Origin: Sycobia sp. Sy_11
Taxonomy: Eukaryota > Arthropoda > Insecta > Hymenoptera > Epichrysomallidae
Length of the DNA: 64,000 nucleotides
Reading direction: 5' to 3'
Assembly (NCBI GenBank): GCA_018907035.1
Contig: JACCIC010000004.1
Coordinates: forward strand, 5,842,001 to 5,906,000
Below, piece by piece: positions 35,133 to 46,678 of this stretch (position 1 is the stretch's first letter; every line of letters starts with the position of its first letter). Position numbers and translations under genes: made by a program. Below the pieces are notes generated by a model that was given only the letters and a program-made list of their open reading frames with translations, did no database searches and was not told the origin of the DNA.

Positions 35133-36191
35133 TAATAAATAATTACATTGTAATAAATAATTACATTGTAATGCACAAATGGATTCTTAACATTCTTTAA
35201 TTATCGAAAATTATTTCTTTTATAAAAAAGATAATGAATAATATTTATTTTAAGAAACCGTTTCTTAAATATTTCACTATCAATTATGGATCAATATAGT
35301 AATATTTTTTCGTGTACCATCAAAAAATCTTTAATATTTTAGATTTTGAAATCGCTGAATATATACGTTAAATGAATATACAATCTTGAAAAGAAATAAG
35401 GGTAATCTATCGACAAGCTCTCATACCCGATTTCTTTCTTTGAATTTTATTTTTATTTAAGCAATTAGAACCCCAAGAAGGAATTATTTTGCTACATCTA
35501 ATGATATACAAAAATGTTATAAAGATGCTAATAATTAATAAGAATTATTAGACGACAAATATAGATTTTTTCGGTTTTGCATTATATACACCTAATATAT
35601 AATTCACATTTATTGCGGGTTTTCTTATAATTTTGCACATTATAAATACTAGAATTTTTTTCAATTTGACTTAAAACCAAGAAAATGAGAACAAATCTTA
35701 AATGCTAATCCATAAAAGTCTGCGTAAAGATAGTTTTTATTTTTAAATATGAACAATTCGTAAGACTTGATAGTTAAGCCTCTCTCAGTTTTCCATATTT
35801 TTAAAATTAAAATGATTTATCTAAATTCCATTATAAATCGTCGAGAAATTGACTCGCTCGAACTACAAATTTTTGACTTATTACCTGAATGGTATTAATT
35901 ATTAATGCAGTTAATGTCAAGGTTTGTGGTTAAAATTATATTAATGGTTAATACTTAATTTAAGCTTTTAATTACAAGAATAAAATATAATTTAAAAATA
36001 TATACTGTCATTAAAACTATTTTATGCACATTATTATATACACATTTTATAATGCAGCTTGTTCAACTTCTGGGTGTGCGAATGATTGCAGAACAATAAG
36101 TTACTATGACTCTGAGTGTAATAATGGATGTCAATGTTGCTGGACAGATGAGAAAAAGAAACGGCAGTGCACACCTCATACAACAGGATAG
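34614..36191 (+). CDS. secreted Cys-rich peptide gene 1 (CS-alpha-beta-like)
   Basis: Two exons, 34614-34677 and 36058-36191, with a phase-1 GT-AG intron of 1380 bases. The product has 65 residues. Residues 1-18 or so are a typical signal peptide (Met-Lys, then a Leu/Ile/Phe core, Ala-rich end). The mature part starts almost directly at the first Cys and has eight cysteines spaced C-x4-C-x3-C-x9-C-x3-C-x-C-C-x9-C. The CxxxC plus CxC pair is the signature of CS-alpha-beta peptides (defensins, ion-channel toxins); the extra adjacent Cys and the last Cys would form a fourth disulfide. Unlike the other copies it lacks a linker between signal and first Cys and has one residue fewer between Cys 4 and 5. 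Function unknown: secreted venom or immune peptide is an inference from the fold pattern. Confidence 0.8.
34759..35085. repeat. foldback (hairpin) element with AT core in gene 1 intron
   Basis: The left arm (about 34759-34916) and right arm (about 34967-35085) are inverted copies, e.g. AGTATCTGATCTACT at the outer left end against its complement at the outer right end. An AT repeat of about 50 bases forms the loop. The left arm has about 35 extra bases near the loop. A second AT repeat follows at 35087-35126. It looks like a MITE or fold-back transposon. Confidence 0.88.
34917..34966. repeat. (AT)n microsatellite
   Basis: Loop of the foldback element. Confidence 0.97.
35087..35126. repeat. 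(AT)n microsatellite
   Basis: Follows the right arm of the foldback element, still in the gene 1 intron. Confidence 0.95.
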
Positions 36192-36239
36192 TTGTGCTAG
36201 TAGTGTTGAAAAAAATATGTAACAAGATTGTAGAAATTA

Positions 36240-37464
36240 AAATATAAACTTTTGACGTAAAACAAGTTTTTTAATTTTTTATTCGATTATATAATTTTTT
36301 AAATATTTAATAATATAAGTATCTACTTTATTTTATTAGCCTATCCGTACCATTCTCCTATCCTTTAATATTCTTACATGTCCTGGTTGTAACGAATTTT
36401 CGGAGCCTGTCTCGAATAATCTATCTTTTTCTTTAAGCGAATTTGTATTTAACATTTTTTAATGTGCACTTTTATTTAGAATCATTACTTCAACAACATA
36501 TTCAAGCAACTTCACGCTTTAAATAATGTTTCTATAAAATATATGCAAATACTGAACATTCTGTGAAATGCTCTGCTCAGATAGAATCATATTCAATGCG
36601 TTGTTAGCGAAGGTTTATGTGAAATTCATTAAATCAATGGCATTGTATAAAACTCGATTTTGAACCCGGATTGTGATGCATTATGTTTTTTTAATGGGAT
36701 AATGTGATGAGCTGTCGATATTACAAGTTAGTTATTAGTTAATTAAACAGAAAATCAATTAAGTAGCGTTAATTAATTTAAAATGATAAATGGTTTTTAA
36801 ACATATTTTTTTCAGTTATTTTAAATTTTCATCGAAAATTTTCATCGTCATTAGTTGTATATTGGTGTATGCTATGAGAGAAAAAATCCATAAATTAATA
36901 AATAAAGAAATGTGTTTAATTTTTCTTAACGTATTCAATCAAATACGTTTATTATGTATAACGTTCCGTATTTGACTTACGAAAATAGTGAAAACAACTA
37001 CCTAACATTAAACCATTATGAATCTTGCCGCAGATAACTTGCAAAAAAAAGTGCAACAATAAAAGCTGTATACGAAAAAAAATTAGCAGTACGTACCAAC
37101 ACTCATTCGGCTAACGTTTTATCGAATTCTTGATTGGAGCAAAAATGGAACTGCTAGAAAAACCATAGACGGAAGTCAAAGAACAAACAGACTAAAAGCG
37201 ACAATAAAATTGCTGAACCAAATAACAAAAAGCGAACGGGATCAGGAATTTGTTCTAAAAAGAACGCGGCTAAAATGAGTATCAACAACAACACTATTAT
37301 ATTTTAAATCCTTCTGTAGTAATCGAATACATCTCAAATACATCACAAGTACGCGCGCAAATATGCACATAGATATTCAATTGTATATATTATAGAGTAA
37401 GTATAGAGTAAATATTTAATTTATATTTAATAGTTTTGTTATTTATATATTTATCTATTCATTA

Positions 37465-37526
<62 letters not shown>

Positions 37527-37720
37527 TCTGCATTCGTGCAGTGATAGCAAATACGATTCAAAGGTATACAAAACGAATTAATGCAGCGACATGACAGTCA
37601 GAGATTATGCACTCTTATACGCAAAAGTGTATCATGCATATCGGGTAAAAATTTTAGAGTGTCTATACGCTGCAAATAATTTATTATTTAAAATTTAAAA
37701 TTTTAAATAATTAAAAATTT
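36240..37720. other. AT-rich intergenic DNA between gene 1 and the Penelope fragment
   Basis: Holds the 3' end of gene 1 (an ATTAAA-like signal just after 36235) and an AT microsatellite (about 37473-37518). No further gene recognised. Confidence 0.5.
37473..37518. repeat. (AT)n microsatellite
   Basis: About 22 perfect TA units. Confidence 0.97.
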
Positions 37721-38028
37721 ACTATTGAATTGGAAAACAATAATAAAATCAATTTTTTAGATAATACACTTTCATCCAAAATATTAAATTTTCAAACATA
37801 GCACCCATTACAAGAAGAAAAGAATATCATATATAATTTAGTGGATAGGGCTATAAAATTATCTAATATTCGTTTTCACAATGAAAATATTAAAATAATT
37901 GCAAAGATGTTATTAAAAAATAATTATCCTATCCAATTTATTCACAAACATATTATTATGCGATTAAATAAAATTAAGCATAGCTATAAATCCAATAACA
38001 CTAAGAATAATAAACTAAGAATTTGACG

Positions 38029-38868
38029 TATACCATATGATCAAATTTTGGTACGTATCATATATTGGTACAACCTTTCTTGATGTCCGTGTGAAATTTG
38101 AGCGCCATATCTTCATTAGTTTATCTTTGTCAGCTGTTTGTTTACGACGCAAAAAGTGTGTCTGGCGATATTGACTATCGACTCATGGCGCGTTCTCCGA
38201 ATTTGGCGAATACGGTGGCTGAGCGATGACTTTTATTTCGTGTTTGGCCAAAAAAGCAGACACAATCATGCCGGAATTTGCCGGCACATAATCGTGGTGA
38301 AAAACCATGATTTGTCTGCCTACAAATCCGGTCGTTGACGACGAATTGCTTCACGTAGACGCCTCAAAATCGCCAAGTAGTACTCCTTATTGACCGTTTC
38401 ACCTGCTGGAACGAATTCATGGTGAACCACCCCATGGTAATCGAAAAAACGGCGAGCATCGCCTTGATTTTCGGTGGCTGGGCCACTTGCATGAAGCAAA
38501 TTTTGGACGACTTCACGACCTTCACCGAATGCTTTGTGCAGTTCAAATACTTGCGTTCGCGATAAAGTAGACTCTCCAAAACATTTCTGCAGCATTTGCA
38601 ACCCTTCCATAGCCGTAATTCCATTAGAAACACAAAATTTCAAGCAAACTCGTTGATCAACTTTTTTTTCCATAGTCAATATCGCCAGCAAACTTTTTGC
38701 GTCGTAAACAAACAGCTGAGAAACACACACTAATGGAGATATGGCACTAAAATTTCACACGAAGATCAAGAAAGGTTGTACCAATATAGGAAAACAAAAT
38801 TATACCGATTCGGTTCACACGCGGAGTTTAAATGCACCAGTCCGAGTAAAATTTGATCATATGGTATA
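38029..38868 (-). mobile_element. rearranged mariner with long inverted repeats
   Basis: Outer inverted termini TATACCATATGATCAAATTT (38029-38049 and, inverted, 38848-38868) are flanked by TA. Inside, a second and longer inverted repeat (about 38061-38180 against about 38670-38797) matches well, including ATTGGTACAACC, CAGCTGTTTGTTTACGACGC and GGCGATATTGACTAT. Since the minus-strand transposase starts near 38670, both ends of this copy derive from the 5' end of the element. The copy is about 840 bases long against about 1.3 kb for a full mariner. Confidence 0.8.
38320..38730 (-). pseudogene. deleted mariner transposase
   Basis: An open frame of 136 codons. It begins with an HTH region (QRVCLKFCVSNGITA-like, then LSRTQVFELHKAFGEGRE) and jumps directly to the catalytic-domain segment FFDYHGVVHHEFVP and a REAIRRQRPDL end. 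The region between the HTH and the first catalytic Asp, and the C-terminal catalytic block, are missing, so it is inactive. Confidence 0.85.
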
Positions 38869-39312
38869 TATCATTACCATATACCATTCACTACAATAAT
38901 CTAACTTCCATTTTTCAACAATATTTAATCTCCACTGTACCCATAATAAAAAGATCTTTAAATAATATAATAAAATTAGAAAAGGATAGTTAAAAAAAAT
39001 TAGAAAAAATTAATGTAGTTTATCAATATCACTGCACTTATTGTCCTGTTCTTTATACTGAAAAACCAAAATGATCTGTAAAATCTCGTTTACAAGAATA
39101 TAAAAGTAAGAAAAACTCAAAAAATATAATTAATATTCATAAAGAGACTTTTAAGTATTTCGACTGGGATAATGTAAGAATCATCGATACAGAATCTAAT
39201 TATCAAAAAAGACTTATTTCGGAAATAATAAATATAAAACTAGATGTACATAATATTAATCCAAAAAAAGGAAATTTATGCTTTAAATTCTGCATACTTT
39301 CTAATACTTAGG

Positions 39313-39805
39313 AGCTTTTAACAATTGTAACAGTTTAATTCTATTTTCTCTAGATGTTTATATTTCTCATCGGTCGGACGACTCTTGATATACTACGACG
39401 GTTAATACTATGTAAACTTATGCATAGCTATATATTAATTTCACCGCCACATGTTTAAAAATATTGATTAGTCTTTTACAAACTTTTGACGCATTAACTA
39501 TATTGTTAATTAAGAATATTAGTGACTGATATTGCTTATTACTTAGATTACTTTTTTGTAAAATAGGAAACTGTAATATTATTTCAAGATTTCTTCTATG
39601 TGATTTTGAACTTTGATCTGGCTTATTGTGTAGAAGTTAATTTAATTTATTTACACTTATTAAATAATTTTCGAATTGTTGAACAAATATTATACATTTA
39701 TTTCAAATCTATATGGTATTTCAAATGTACGCACTAAAGTATTGAAGATTTTCGAAAATTTAAATTTTGGAAAATAAAATCAAGAACATATATTAACATT
39801 ATTCT

Positions 39806-39860
<55 letters not shown>
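39313..39860. other. AT-rich DNA upstream of gene 2, with AT microsatellite at 39811-39858
   Basis: No gene recognised. The region homologous to the gene 3 upstream region starts at about 39870. Confidence 0.5.
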
Positions 39861-39861
<1 letters not shown>

Positions 39862-40018
39862 CAATCTGTGATAAAAAGTTAAAAAACTCAGAAAAATCTT
39901 AATAGAGTTAGTCATTTATTTACAGTCGATGCGTCATTTTAGATGTAATCTGTAGATAAAATCTTCAGATATAACTATACTATAAGTAAATGCTATGTTC
40001 GTGACATTTCATATATAT

Positions 40019-40064
40019 AAGTCACGTTCCTCATTAAAAATCATTGAACATTTAGCTATAAAAG
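40019..40064 (+). promoter_or_regulatory. core promoter of Cys-rich peptide gene 2
   Basis: AAGTCACGTT at 40019-40028 and TATAAAAG at 40057-40064; 38 bases start to start, ATG 81 bases after the TATA start. About 270 bases of upstream sequence are shared with gene 3 at high identity. Confidence 0.8.
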
Positions 40065-40137
40065 CAGTATTTCGGATTTTTAAAATAAAGTATAATTTGT
40101 TTAAAATAAACTTCGTAAATTTTGTACATTTTTCATA

Positions 40138-40723
40138 ATGAAGTTTTTTCACATTATTTTCTTTCTACTCCTATCTGCGATGTACATCGCAAACATTGAT
40201 GCAAAGGACAAAAAGAAGTCCAGTAAGTATAACATAACATACAATAATGTAATTACATAATTGTGATCCTTTTTAATAGTTGAAATGATAGCATTCCTAG
40301 TAAAAATTCGACTGCTTAACAGTACACTCGAGTTAGAGAGCGAAAGGTTTGCGATGATTTTCTACAGATGTTTGGAATACGAATATAAAGAAAGGGTTGA
40401 AAGAATAGTTGGATACGTGTTTGAGAAGTTAATTCTTACTGTATGCTACGGCTTACAAAATTTTAAATTTATTGAATCTTCGCTCTTCGAAAATGATAAA
40501 ATGAATGTATCGTATTGAAATAAAATTAAAGAGGCTTATCATTAAGATTTTGAGAGCACATCGATAATGTTTAACTTACGATTCGTCAAGAAAAATAATC
40601 GAAATTATAATGTTTGGAAATCCATGCCTTAACATAAAATTACACAGGAATGATGTCATTGACGTAGAAAATTAAGAAAATATTTATTTTAAAAATTAAA
40701 AATTGTCCGATTGATAGAAAAAC

Positions 40724-40790
<67 letters not shown>

Positions 40791-42257
40791 GACAAAATTT
40801 CCAGTCTTACTATAATACTTTATGCAAGGATATTTCATGGGTTGTCTTCGAATATCACGCATCTACGAAGATTTGATAATGAAAATAAACAGTAAAGTTT
40901 ACGAAAATATCCGTTGCTTTACGTCGTTCCTCAAGTGAGTCCGGTACAGGTCGCAGAAAGTTACTCCAACTCTTTCGAAGGAAGACTTATTCGCTCGCTA
41001 CACGCTGGAAAGGCCGGTTGTTCTTCGCCTGACTTCCCGTATCCAGCGTCGGTGACTGGTCTTCATCGTCCTTGTTTGGAGAATTCTTGACTGTAATGTT
41101 ATAATACTCGATTACAATAGGAATTACTATTATCGCTATATGATGAATATATATTACTTCTTCAAAATGATCACAACGAACTACGTTAGTATATCATGAT
41201 AAAAATTTTTGATGGTTAACGAATATTATGATTTGCAATAATAATATTAACATTAAGAACAATAATAACAACAATAATAGCGACAAGAACAATGATGACA
41301 GATTAAACCAGGTTAAACCAGTTAAATCAATTTTTGACATTTTTGACATTTTTGACAACTTTTTATTATTTAATGAAGCATGAATCAAGCAATGAAGGAA
41401 TGAATGATGCAATGCATTCCAGTACGCCGTAATTAAGTTAATATTATGCCTGGTCTCCTAAATAGTTAAATAATAACAAGAGAAAATAGGCCCTAAACAA
41501 TTTATTATCAAATCATTATATTGTCAACTAAAAAGAATGAAGCGTCTTAGTCCATAATTTTATCCTTTTTATTAATTGTTTCCAGTCTTCAAAAGTACTT
41601 CTTATAGAATTCCGAAGCGTCGAAAGATTATAAAATTAAATTAGACAAAATATTAAATGAAATTAGAGGAACATATTCTGACATAGCTCACTGGGTTCAT
41701 CTTTAAAGAAACAACATCTTCAGAATTACCCAGTAGGTACATAATTCCGTCGGGAATGAGCAATTCATAATGCGTATGCAATTTGAGCTAAGCCATCATT
41801 TTAAATGGCACTGACAACTTCGAGATCATTTTCGATGCTTTCTTCTTGGCAACTGACAAGAGACCTCCCACTCCTTTAAAACAGTACTCTTGGAGTAAGT
41901 AGCCTTGTCTGGACACAGTACCCGATCTCCATGCCTTATGCAGCTGTTTCCTCATCTCTGCCTTTTTGAACAATTCGGTTTTTTGTGCAGTTCCTCCATC
42001 TACGCGAATTCGCTTCTAAATTTAACAAAATGCCATGCTCATGAGAAAAACTCGACCGGATTAGATTATAATAATTATGACGTTAGAATTTATTTTTCTA
42101 ATTCTTTATAAACAACTTTTTTGTTACAGATTGTGTAGACTCAACGTGTAGAAAAAATTGTATTGAAATAAGCTACTACGATTATGAATGTCAGAAAGAT
42201 GGTTGTCACTGTTGTTGGACGGATGAGAACAACAAACGGCATTGTACAAAATATTAA
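40138..42257 (+). CDS. secreted Cys-rich peptide gene 2 (CS-alpha-beta-like)
   Basis: Exons 40138-40222 and 42130-42257 with a phase-1 intron of 1907 bases. The product has 70 residues: a signal peptide of about 22 residues ending in an Ala, a short Lys-rich linker, and a mature region of about 48 residues. Eight cysteines are spaced C-x4-C-x3-C-x9-C-x4-C-x-C-C-x9-C. This matches a CS-alpha-beta scaffold (CxxxC and CxC) with an added cysteine pair. Gene 3 is the closest relative: identical signal peptide, similar promoter, homologous intron blocks. The gene ends with Thr-Lys-Tyr and then TAA; ATTAAA-like signals follow. Secretion is well supported; the target is unknown. A secreted toxin or defence peptide is the most economical reading. 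Confidence 0.85.
40727..40787. repeat. (AT)n microsatellite
   Basis: About 30 TA units inside block A of gene 2, absent from the gene 3 copy. Confidence 0.97.
40987..41090 (-). pseudogene. antisense exon-like segment, copy 1
   Basis: Minus strand: an ATTACAG acceptor (41091-41097) is followed by 104 bases that read an acidic/Ser segment, then KNNRPFQRV and a stop at 40987. It is identical to 49772-49875. The RPFQRV motif is reminiscent of the start of the SRP40/Nopp140 C-terminal domain, but the match is too short to name. Probably a duplicated terminal exon of an unrelated gene. Confidence 0.35.
41640..42005 (-). pseudogene. intronic block B, antisense Lys-rich open frame, copy 1
   Basis: About 95% identical to 50925-51295. 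The minus strand reads a Lys/Arg-rich peptide with a FKKAEMRKQL segment and a KKKASKMISKLSVPFKMMA end (stop near 41788). Relative to copy 2 there is one in-frame three-base deletion and one frameshifting base in a T-run upstream. No family recognised. Confidence 0.4.
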
Positions 42258-44397
42258 TCACAACAATTTATACTTAAAAAATGTAGAAAGATCGTATAAA
42301 TTAAAATATAAATTTTGCACGTAAAATAACTCATTTTTATTCAATTATTTAATGTGTCCTTTTTTAATATCCTGTAAGAATTTTAAAATTCTTAGTTTTT
42401 TACTTTTATTTTACCTTTAACCAAGTATGCATACATTTTTACAAATTTAGTGAAAATATTGTTTGAAAAAAGCACGCACCATGAGGAATCATCAATAATT
42501 CATACAACTTTACATGCAAAACATTAGATCCATCATGAACTAGTTTCTAAAAAAATTTATATGATTTTTTTCTTTTTGGATTGTATAAAAATCATTCATA
42601 ATCCTTTTTTTATCTGTATAATATTATGGCAACAGCTTATTCATATTATTATGATATATTATATATAAGTTATATTAGTATTTTTGATCGAAATTAGTTT
42701 TTGATTTCAATAAAAAATGAACAAATTGACTATTAATTTGGTGATGCGGAATGAAGTCCTAGCCTCGATCGATTTGCGTAAGTACGCCTGCACAAATTAG
42801 CATCTGCTCGAACCCCCTGCTAAACGTAGGGATTTTCGTTAATATATTTCATCTGATTACAGGATAAATCTATGTTAATTACTGATTGTAAAAAAAAAAG
42901 TATGTTATTTCGAGAATAGGACAGTGTAATGTCTTAAAAATTTATAGGGTTCAATTTAGTTGCAAATCAAATCACCTTATAGTTAATCTACATTAAATCT
43001 GTTACTCATATGTCCGAAACTCCCCTTGTCATATATACCTGCCGATTGACAAAATCCGGCACTCAAGTATACGAAATGTGATACGCGTATATAATCTGAG
43101 TAGCGTCAATGCACCGACTACTCTGAAGCGGGTTTCCGTGATCGACAATTATCCCATTTGGTTTGGCCATAATTTTTCCCTGTACCACAGGCAGGGAATT
43201 TCATTCTCCCTAGAAACAGAGCGGAGTAGAAGTAAAACAGGTCTTTAGTCTTAAAATATGATAAGAGTATATAGTCGAGAAATGAATGAAAGGAATTCAA
43301 TTAAAGATTTGCGGATAGACACTATGCTATATGGAAACTAAATTTTAAAAAACTATCTTGAAAAGGACAGACTTTCTACCCAGAATAGAAAAAATGTAAA
43401 TAAAAATCTTTACATTAAATTAACCAAAATTAATCATCTTTTTCCAAAAAAGAATCTATTTTTTATTCGAATTGTCTTTCTAAATTTCTTTCCAATTATT
43501 GGAAAATTATTGTCTTTAACCATTCCATACACACACATGTATTGTAACAACTGAATTAATTTTACGTATTCTTAAGAAAAAACATTTCCCTTATCCTCTC
43601 TGTCCGAGCTGAAACAGGATAGAAGCTCCCTTGTTCTGTCGGGAAATCCGAGGCAGAAAGTGATCCCACAGTATTCATTTCGATAGTATCCAAATAATCA
43701 GATTTCATATTTGTTCTGCCCGCAATACCATACTTCAGACCGTTCGGAAAAAATTTTTTTTATAGTATGATAAAAAATTACATTACAGAGGCAATCTATA
43801 GAATTATACTCACGACTCCACGGGTGACCCTGTAGACTGATACTTTAGAATATGTAGCAAAATTGATAATCTATTTGAACGACTATGATATATTTAAATG
43901 CTTATGCAATCAATTGGCTTCATGACTTTTTCGGGGGGTCTGCTATCAGATTTTTTGAGGTTTTTCTATATCTTGCTGAAAATTACTGAATTCAAACGAT
44001 GACATTTTGTGAGTAAGGATTCAGGATTTCATTGGATTTTTATTGAAAAATAACAGTTGATTGGAAAACGATTGACAGGATCATCGTAACAAGTTATGAA
44101 TTACTATTTATTATGATAATAGCTAAAATGCTTAATTGTAAAAGACAATTCTAGATTCAGAATTATGACACATATACATACCTTGAAACAAAGACACGGA
44201 ATCTTAAAATCTATATAAAGGCGATCTATTCGCGCAATGACGACGAGAAGGTCTCTTGTAATAATTCATATCTATTTTATAAAATCCTGAAATCGCGTAT
44301 ATGTAAATATTTACATAATTTCAGTGAACGCCTTAATTTTGAAAAGTATATAGAATTTATTCTAGAAAATTGCGTGTGAAAAGACCCGCGGGATTGG

Positions 44398-44440
44398 TTC
44401 CTTGTTTATACCTAAAAAAATAGAATACATTTCTACCAGG
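44398..44440. repeat. solo right end of the CCCTGGTAG element
   Basis: CCTTGTTTATACC...ATAGAATACATTTCTACCAGGG closely matches 48039-48082. No matching left end was found to its left. Confidence 0.5.
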
Positions 44441-46054
44441 GTGTTTGAACAGAAGTTTCAATTTGTATGGACGATGAAAGTAAGTTCAGGATATTTAATA
44501 AAGAAAAGTAGTAAAAATTATTAAAAACCGGTAATTTTTTTTAGAATTATTATGTGCAACGCGGTTGATGAATTTGGAAAAGATGGACAATAAACATATG
44601 TAGAAATCGAAGAAATATTGTCCAAAATAATATGCCTTGAATAGAGGGTATCTTTCTATGTGGAATGAATAAGTAAATACAGATAACCCAGTAAGTAATT
44701 GTAAGAACGTCGTTATCGGTATATGATAAGTATGGCCGAGACCATATTGCTCGATTCATCAATGGAGTTCCACATTTTACATCGGCTGAGAAAATTATTT
44801 TTTTGGACACGAAACATAGAAAATTGAACTATCATTTTGTGAACTTTAACTCCATATGCGCAGTGCGCCAAAGGTAATTATCAACATGGCATATTTGGAT
44901 GGAAAGAAAAATTGCATTTTAAAGTAAATATATACTTTTGAAAGTTAGGAATTACTTTTTTTTGCTGTATTATGCTAGAGCCAATTATTGCGATATTCAT
45001 TTTTTAATAAATGATACAATATTATACAAGTGCAATATTCGAGCTCGATTTTCACGTATTACATTTATGATCATGTCTTATAAATATTCAAATCACCGGA
45101 AAAATTAAAAAAAAGAAGAAAAAAAACGATATATCTAAAAATAAACACAATATCTTTATTTGCCTTGTCACGATAATTTACACGCAGAAACCAAAGTACA
45201 AATAGAGTAAATGCGAAAACAAAATCGTTGAACCAAATAACAAATAGCAAACAGAAGCGTGGAATTCGTTATAAAAAGAATACAGCTGGAATCAGTATTA
45301 AAACTCCATTACATTATTAAATCCTTATGAGATTATTGGATAGTAAGCATAGTACTTGAAATAGATATAGGATCCCTTTCCTATATTTCATAAATACGTT
45401 TTAGGATCGGAAGGAGAGGAGAAATATCAGTATGGAATAATATAGACAGTAAAGTTTATTTATATTTTTTTAGTTAGTATTTCTTCTCTAGAATTTTTGC
45501 AATGTCTTTTGCCGGCTAAAGCTGGGACAATAATTTCTAATCAAAATTCAACAAACAGAAAATATGTTGAATAATCATTAGGTCCGTCGGTAAAGGTATC
45601 AGTTTATTCACTAAAGTTAAACGCGAGAATTTTTCGGAGGTTTGATTTCTTTCTTCAACTTATACTTTTAATTTTATAAGTTATGTTTTTAACCATTATT
45701 TTAAAATATTTTCTTTTAAATTAATTTATTGAATATATTTTGAATCCATTTATAAACATTACTTTGTAGAGATATAAAGTATAGTCACAAAAGGTTTACG
45801 TTTTTAAGATTATTTTTTTTATTCTTTTCAAATAAGTTATTATAGAATAATTTTACAGTATTGGTAAAATAATTTAAAAATATACGATCTGAGTTTCTAT
45901 AAAAGTGGGCTTACATACTAATCTTAAAAATACATAAATTTTCCTGAGATTTTGAAAGGTTCAGTGCTTTCTGAATTGAAAATAGTACCCTAATACTACC
46001 AAATATGATATATAATTCCAAGCCAGATGTAACATCATTGATCAAACCCTTATC

Positions 46055-46056
<2 letters not shown>

Positions 46057-46106
<50 letters not shown>
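46057..46106. repeat. (AT)n microsatellite
   Basis: About 25 perfect TA units upstream of gene 3. Confidence 0.97.
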
Positions 46107-46109
<3 letters not shown>

Positions 46110-46559
46110 TATTGCATAAATGCGATCGAACAAAGTCGACGATATGACACGCTATGTGGTAGTTGTTCCATATAGTGATTTAGAAATTTTAGAAACAATC
46201 ACAGCTAAATAAGTAGTAGAGTTTCTGGAATTTACCGCAGTGATTAATTATACATGGGATCATAGTCGAAGGAATATATTTTACTGTTATTATTACTTTT
46301 TTGTAAAATAGAAAATTAAAATGTTCAAGAACAGATACTAACATTTTTCTTATTATTATATATTATCAATATTATATATTATTATCGTTATTATTATTAT
46401 TAAATCGGTGGTTAAAACTTGAGAACTCAGAAAACTGTTAACAGAATTAATCATTTATTTGCAATCGATGCGTCATGTTTAGATGTAATCTGTAGATAAA
46501 ATCTTCAGATATAGCCATACTATAAGTAAATGCTATGTACGTGACATTTCATACATAAT

Positions 46560-46605
46560 AAGTCACGCTCCCTATGTTAAATCATTGAAAATTTACCTAT
46601 AAAAG
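46560..46605 (+). promoter_or_regulatory. core promoter of Cys-rich peptide gene 3
   Basis: AAGTCACGCT at 46560-46569 and TATAAAAG at 46598-46605; 38 bases start to start, ATG 81 bases after the TATA start. Confidence 0.8.
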
Positions 46606-46678
46606 CAGCATTTCTTATTTTTTAAATAAAGCATAATTTGTTTAAAATAAACATCGTAAATTTCGTAAATTTTTCATA

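Larger units (their letters stand above)
37728..39312 (+). mobile_element. Penelope-like element fragment, split by a mariner
   Basis: The left part (37728-38026) encodes a DRAIKLSNIRFHNEN-like segment and an FIHKHI motif, typical of the RT C-terminal part of Penelope-like elements. After the mariner insertion the right part (about 38880-39312) encodes YHCTYCPVLY, a Lys-rich stretch, FDWDNVRIIDTE and YQKRLISEI. This is the linker and GIY-YIG endonuclease C-terminal region of the same family, with the catalytic start eroded. Stops and gaps make it inactive. Confidence 0.75.
40480..41210. repeat. intronic block A, nearly identical to 49330-49990
   Basis: Shared between the introns of genes 2 and 3. 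By eye about 400 bases (about 40795-41205 against 49570-49990) differ at only about three positions, while exon 2 of the same genes differs at 23 of 128 bases. Contains an antisense exon-like segment (40987-41090). Confidence 0.85.
42260..46400. other. AT-rich intergenic DNA between genes 2 and 3
   Basis: No gene recognised. A segment at about 44398-44440 ends in ATTTCTACCAGGG and matches the right end of the TIR element in the gene 3 intron. An AT microsatellite lies at 46057-46106. Confidence 0.5.

Noticed and set aside
40987..41090. Naming the antisense segment as Nopp140
   Set aside because: Only the RPFQRV motif resembles the SRP40/Nopp140 C-terminal domain and a stop follows at once.
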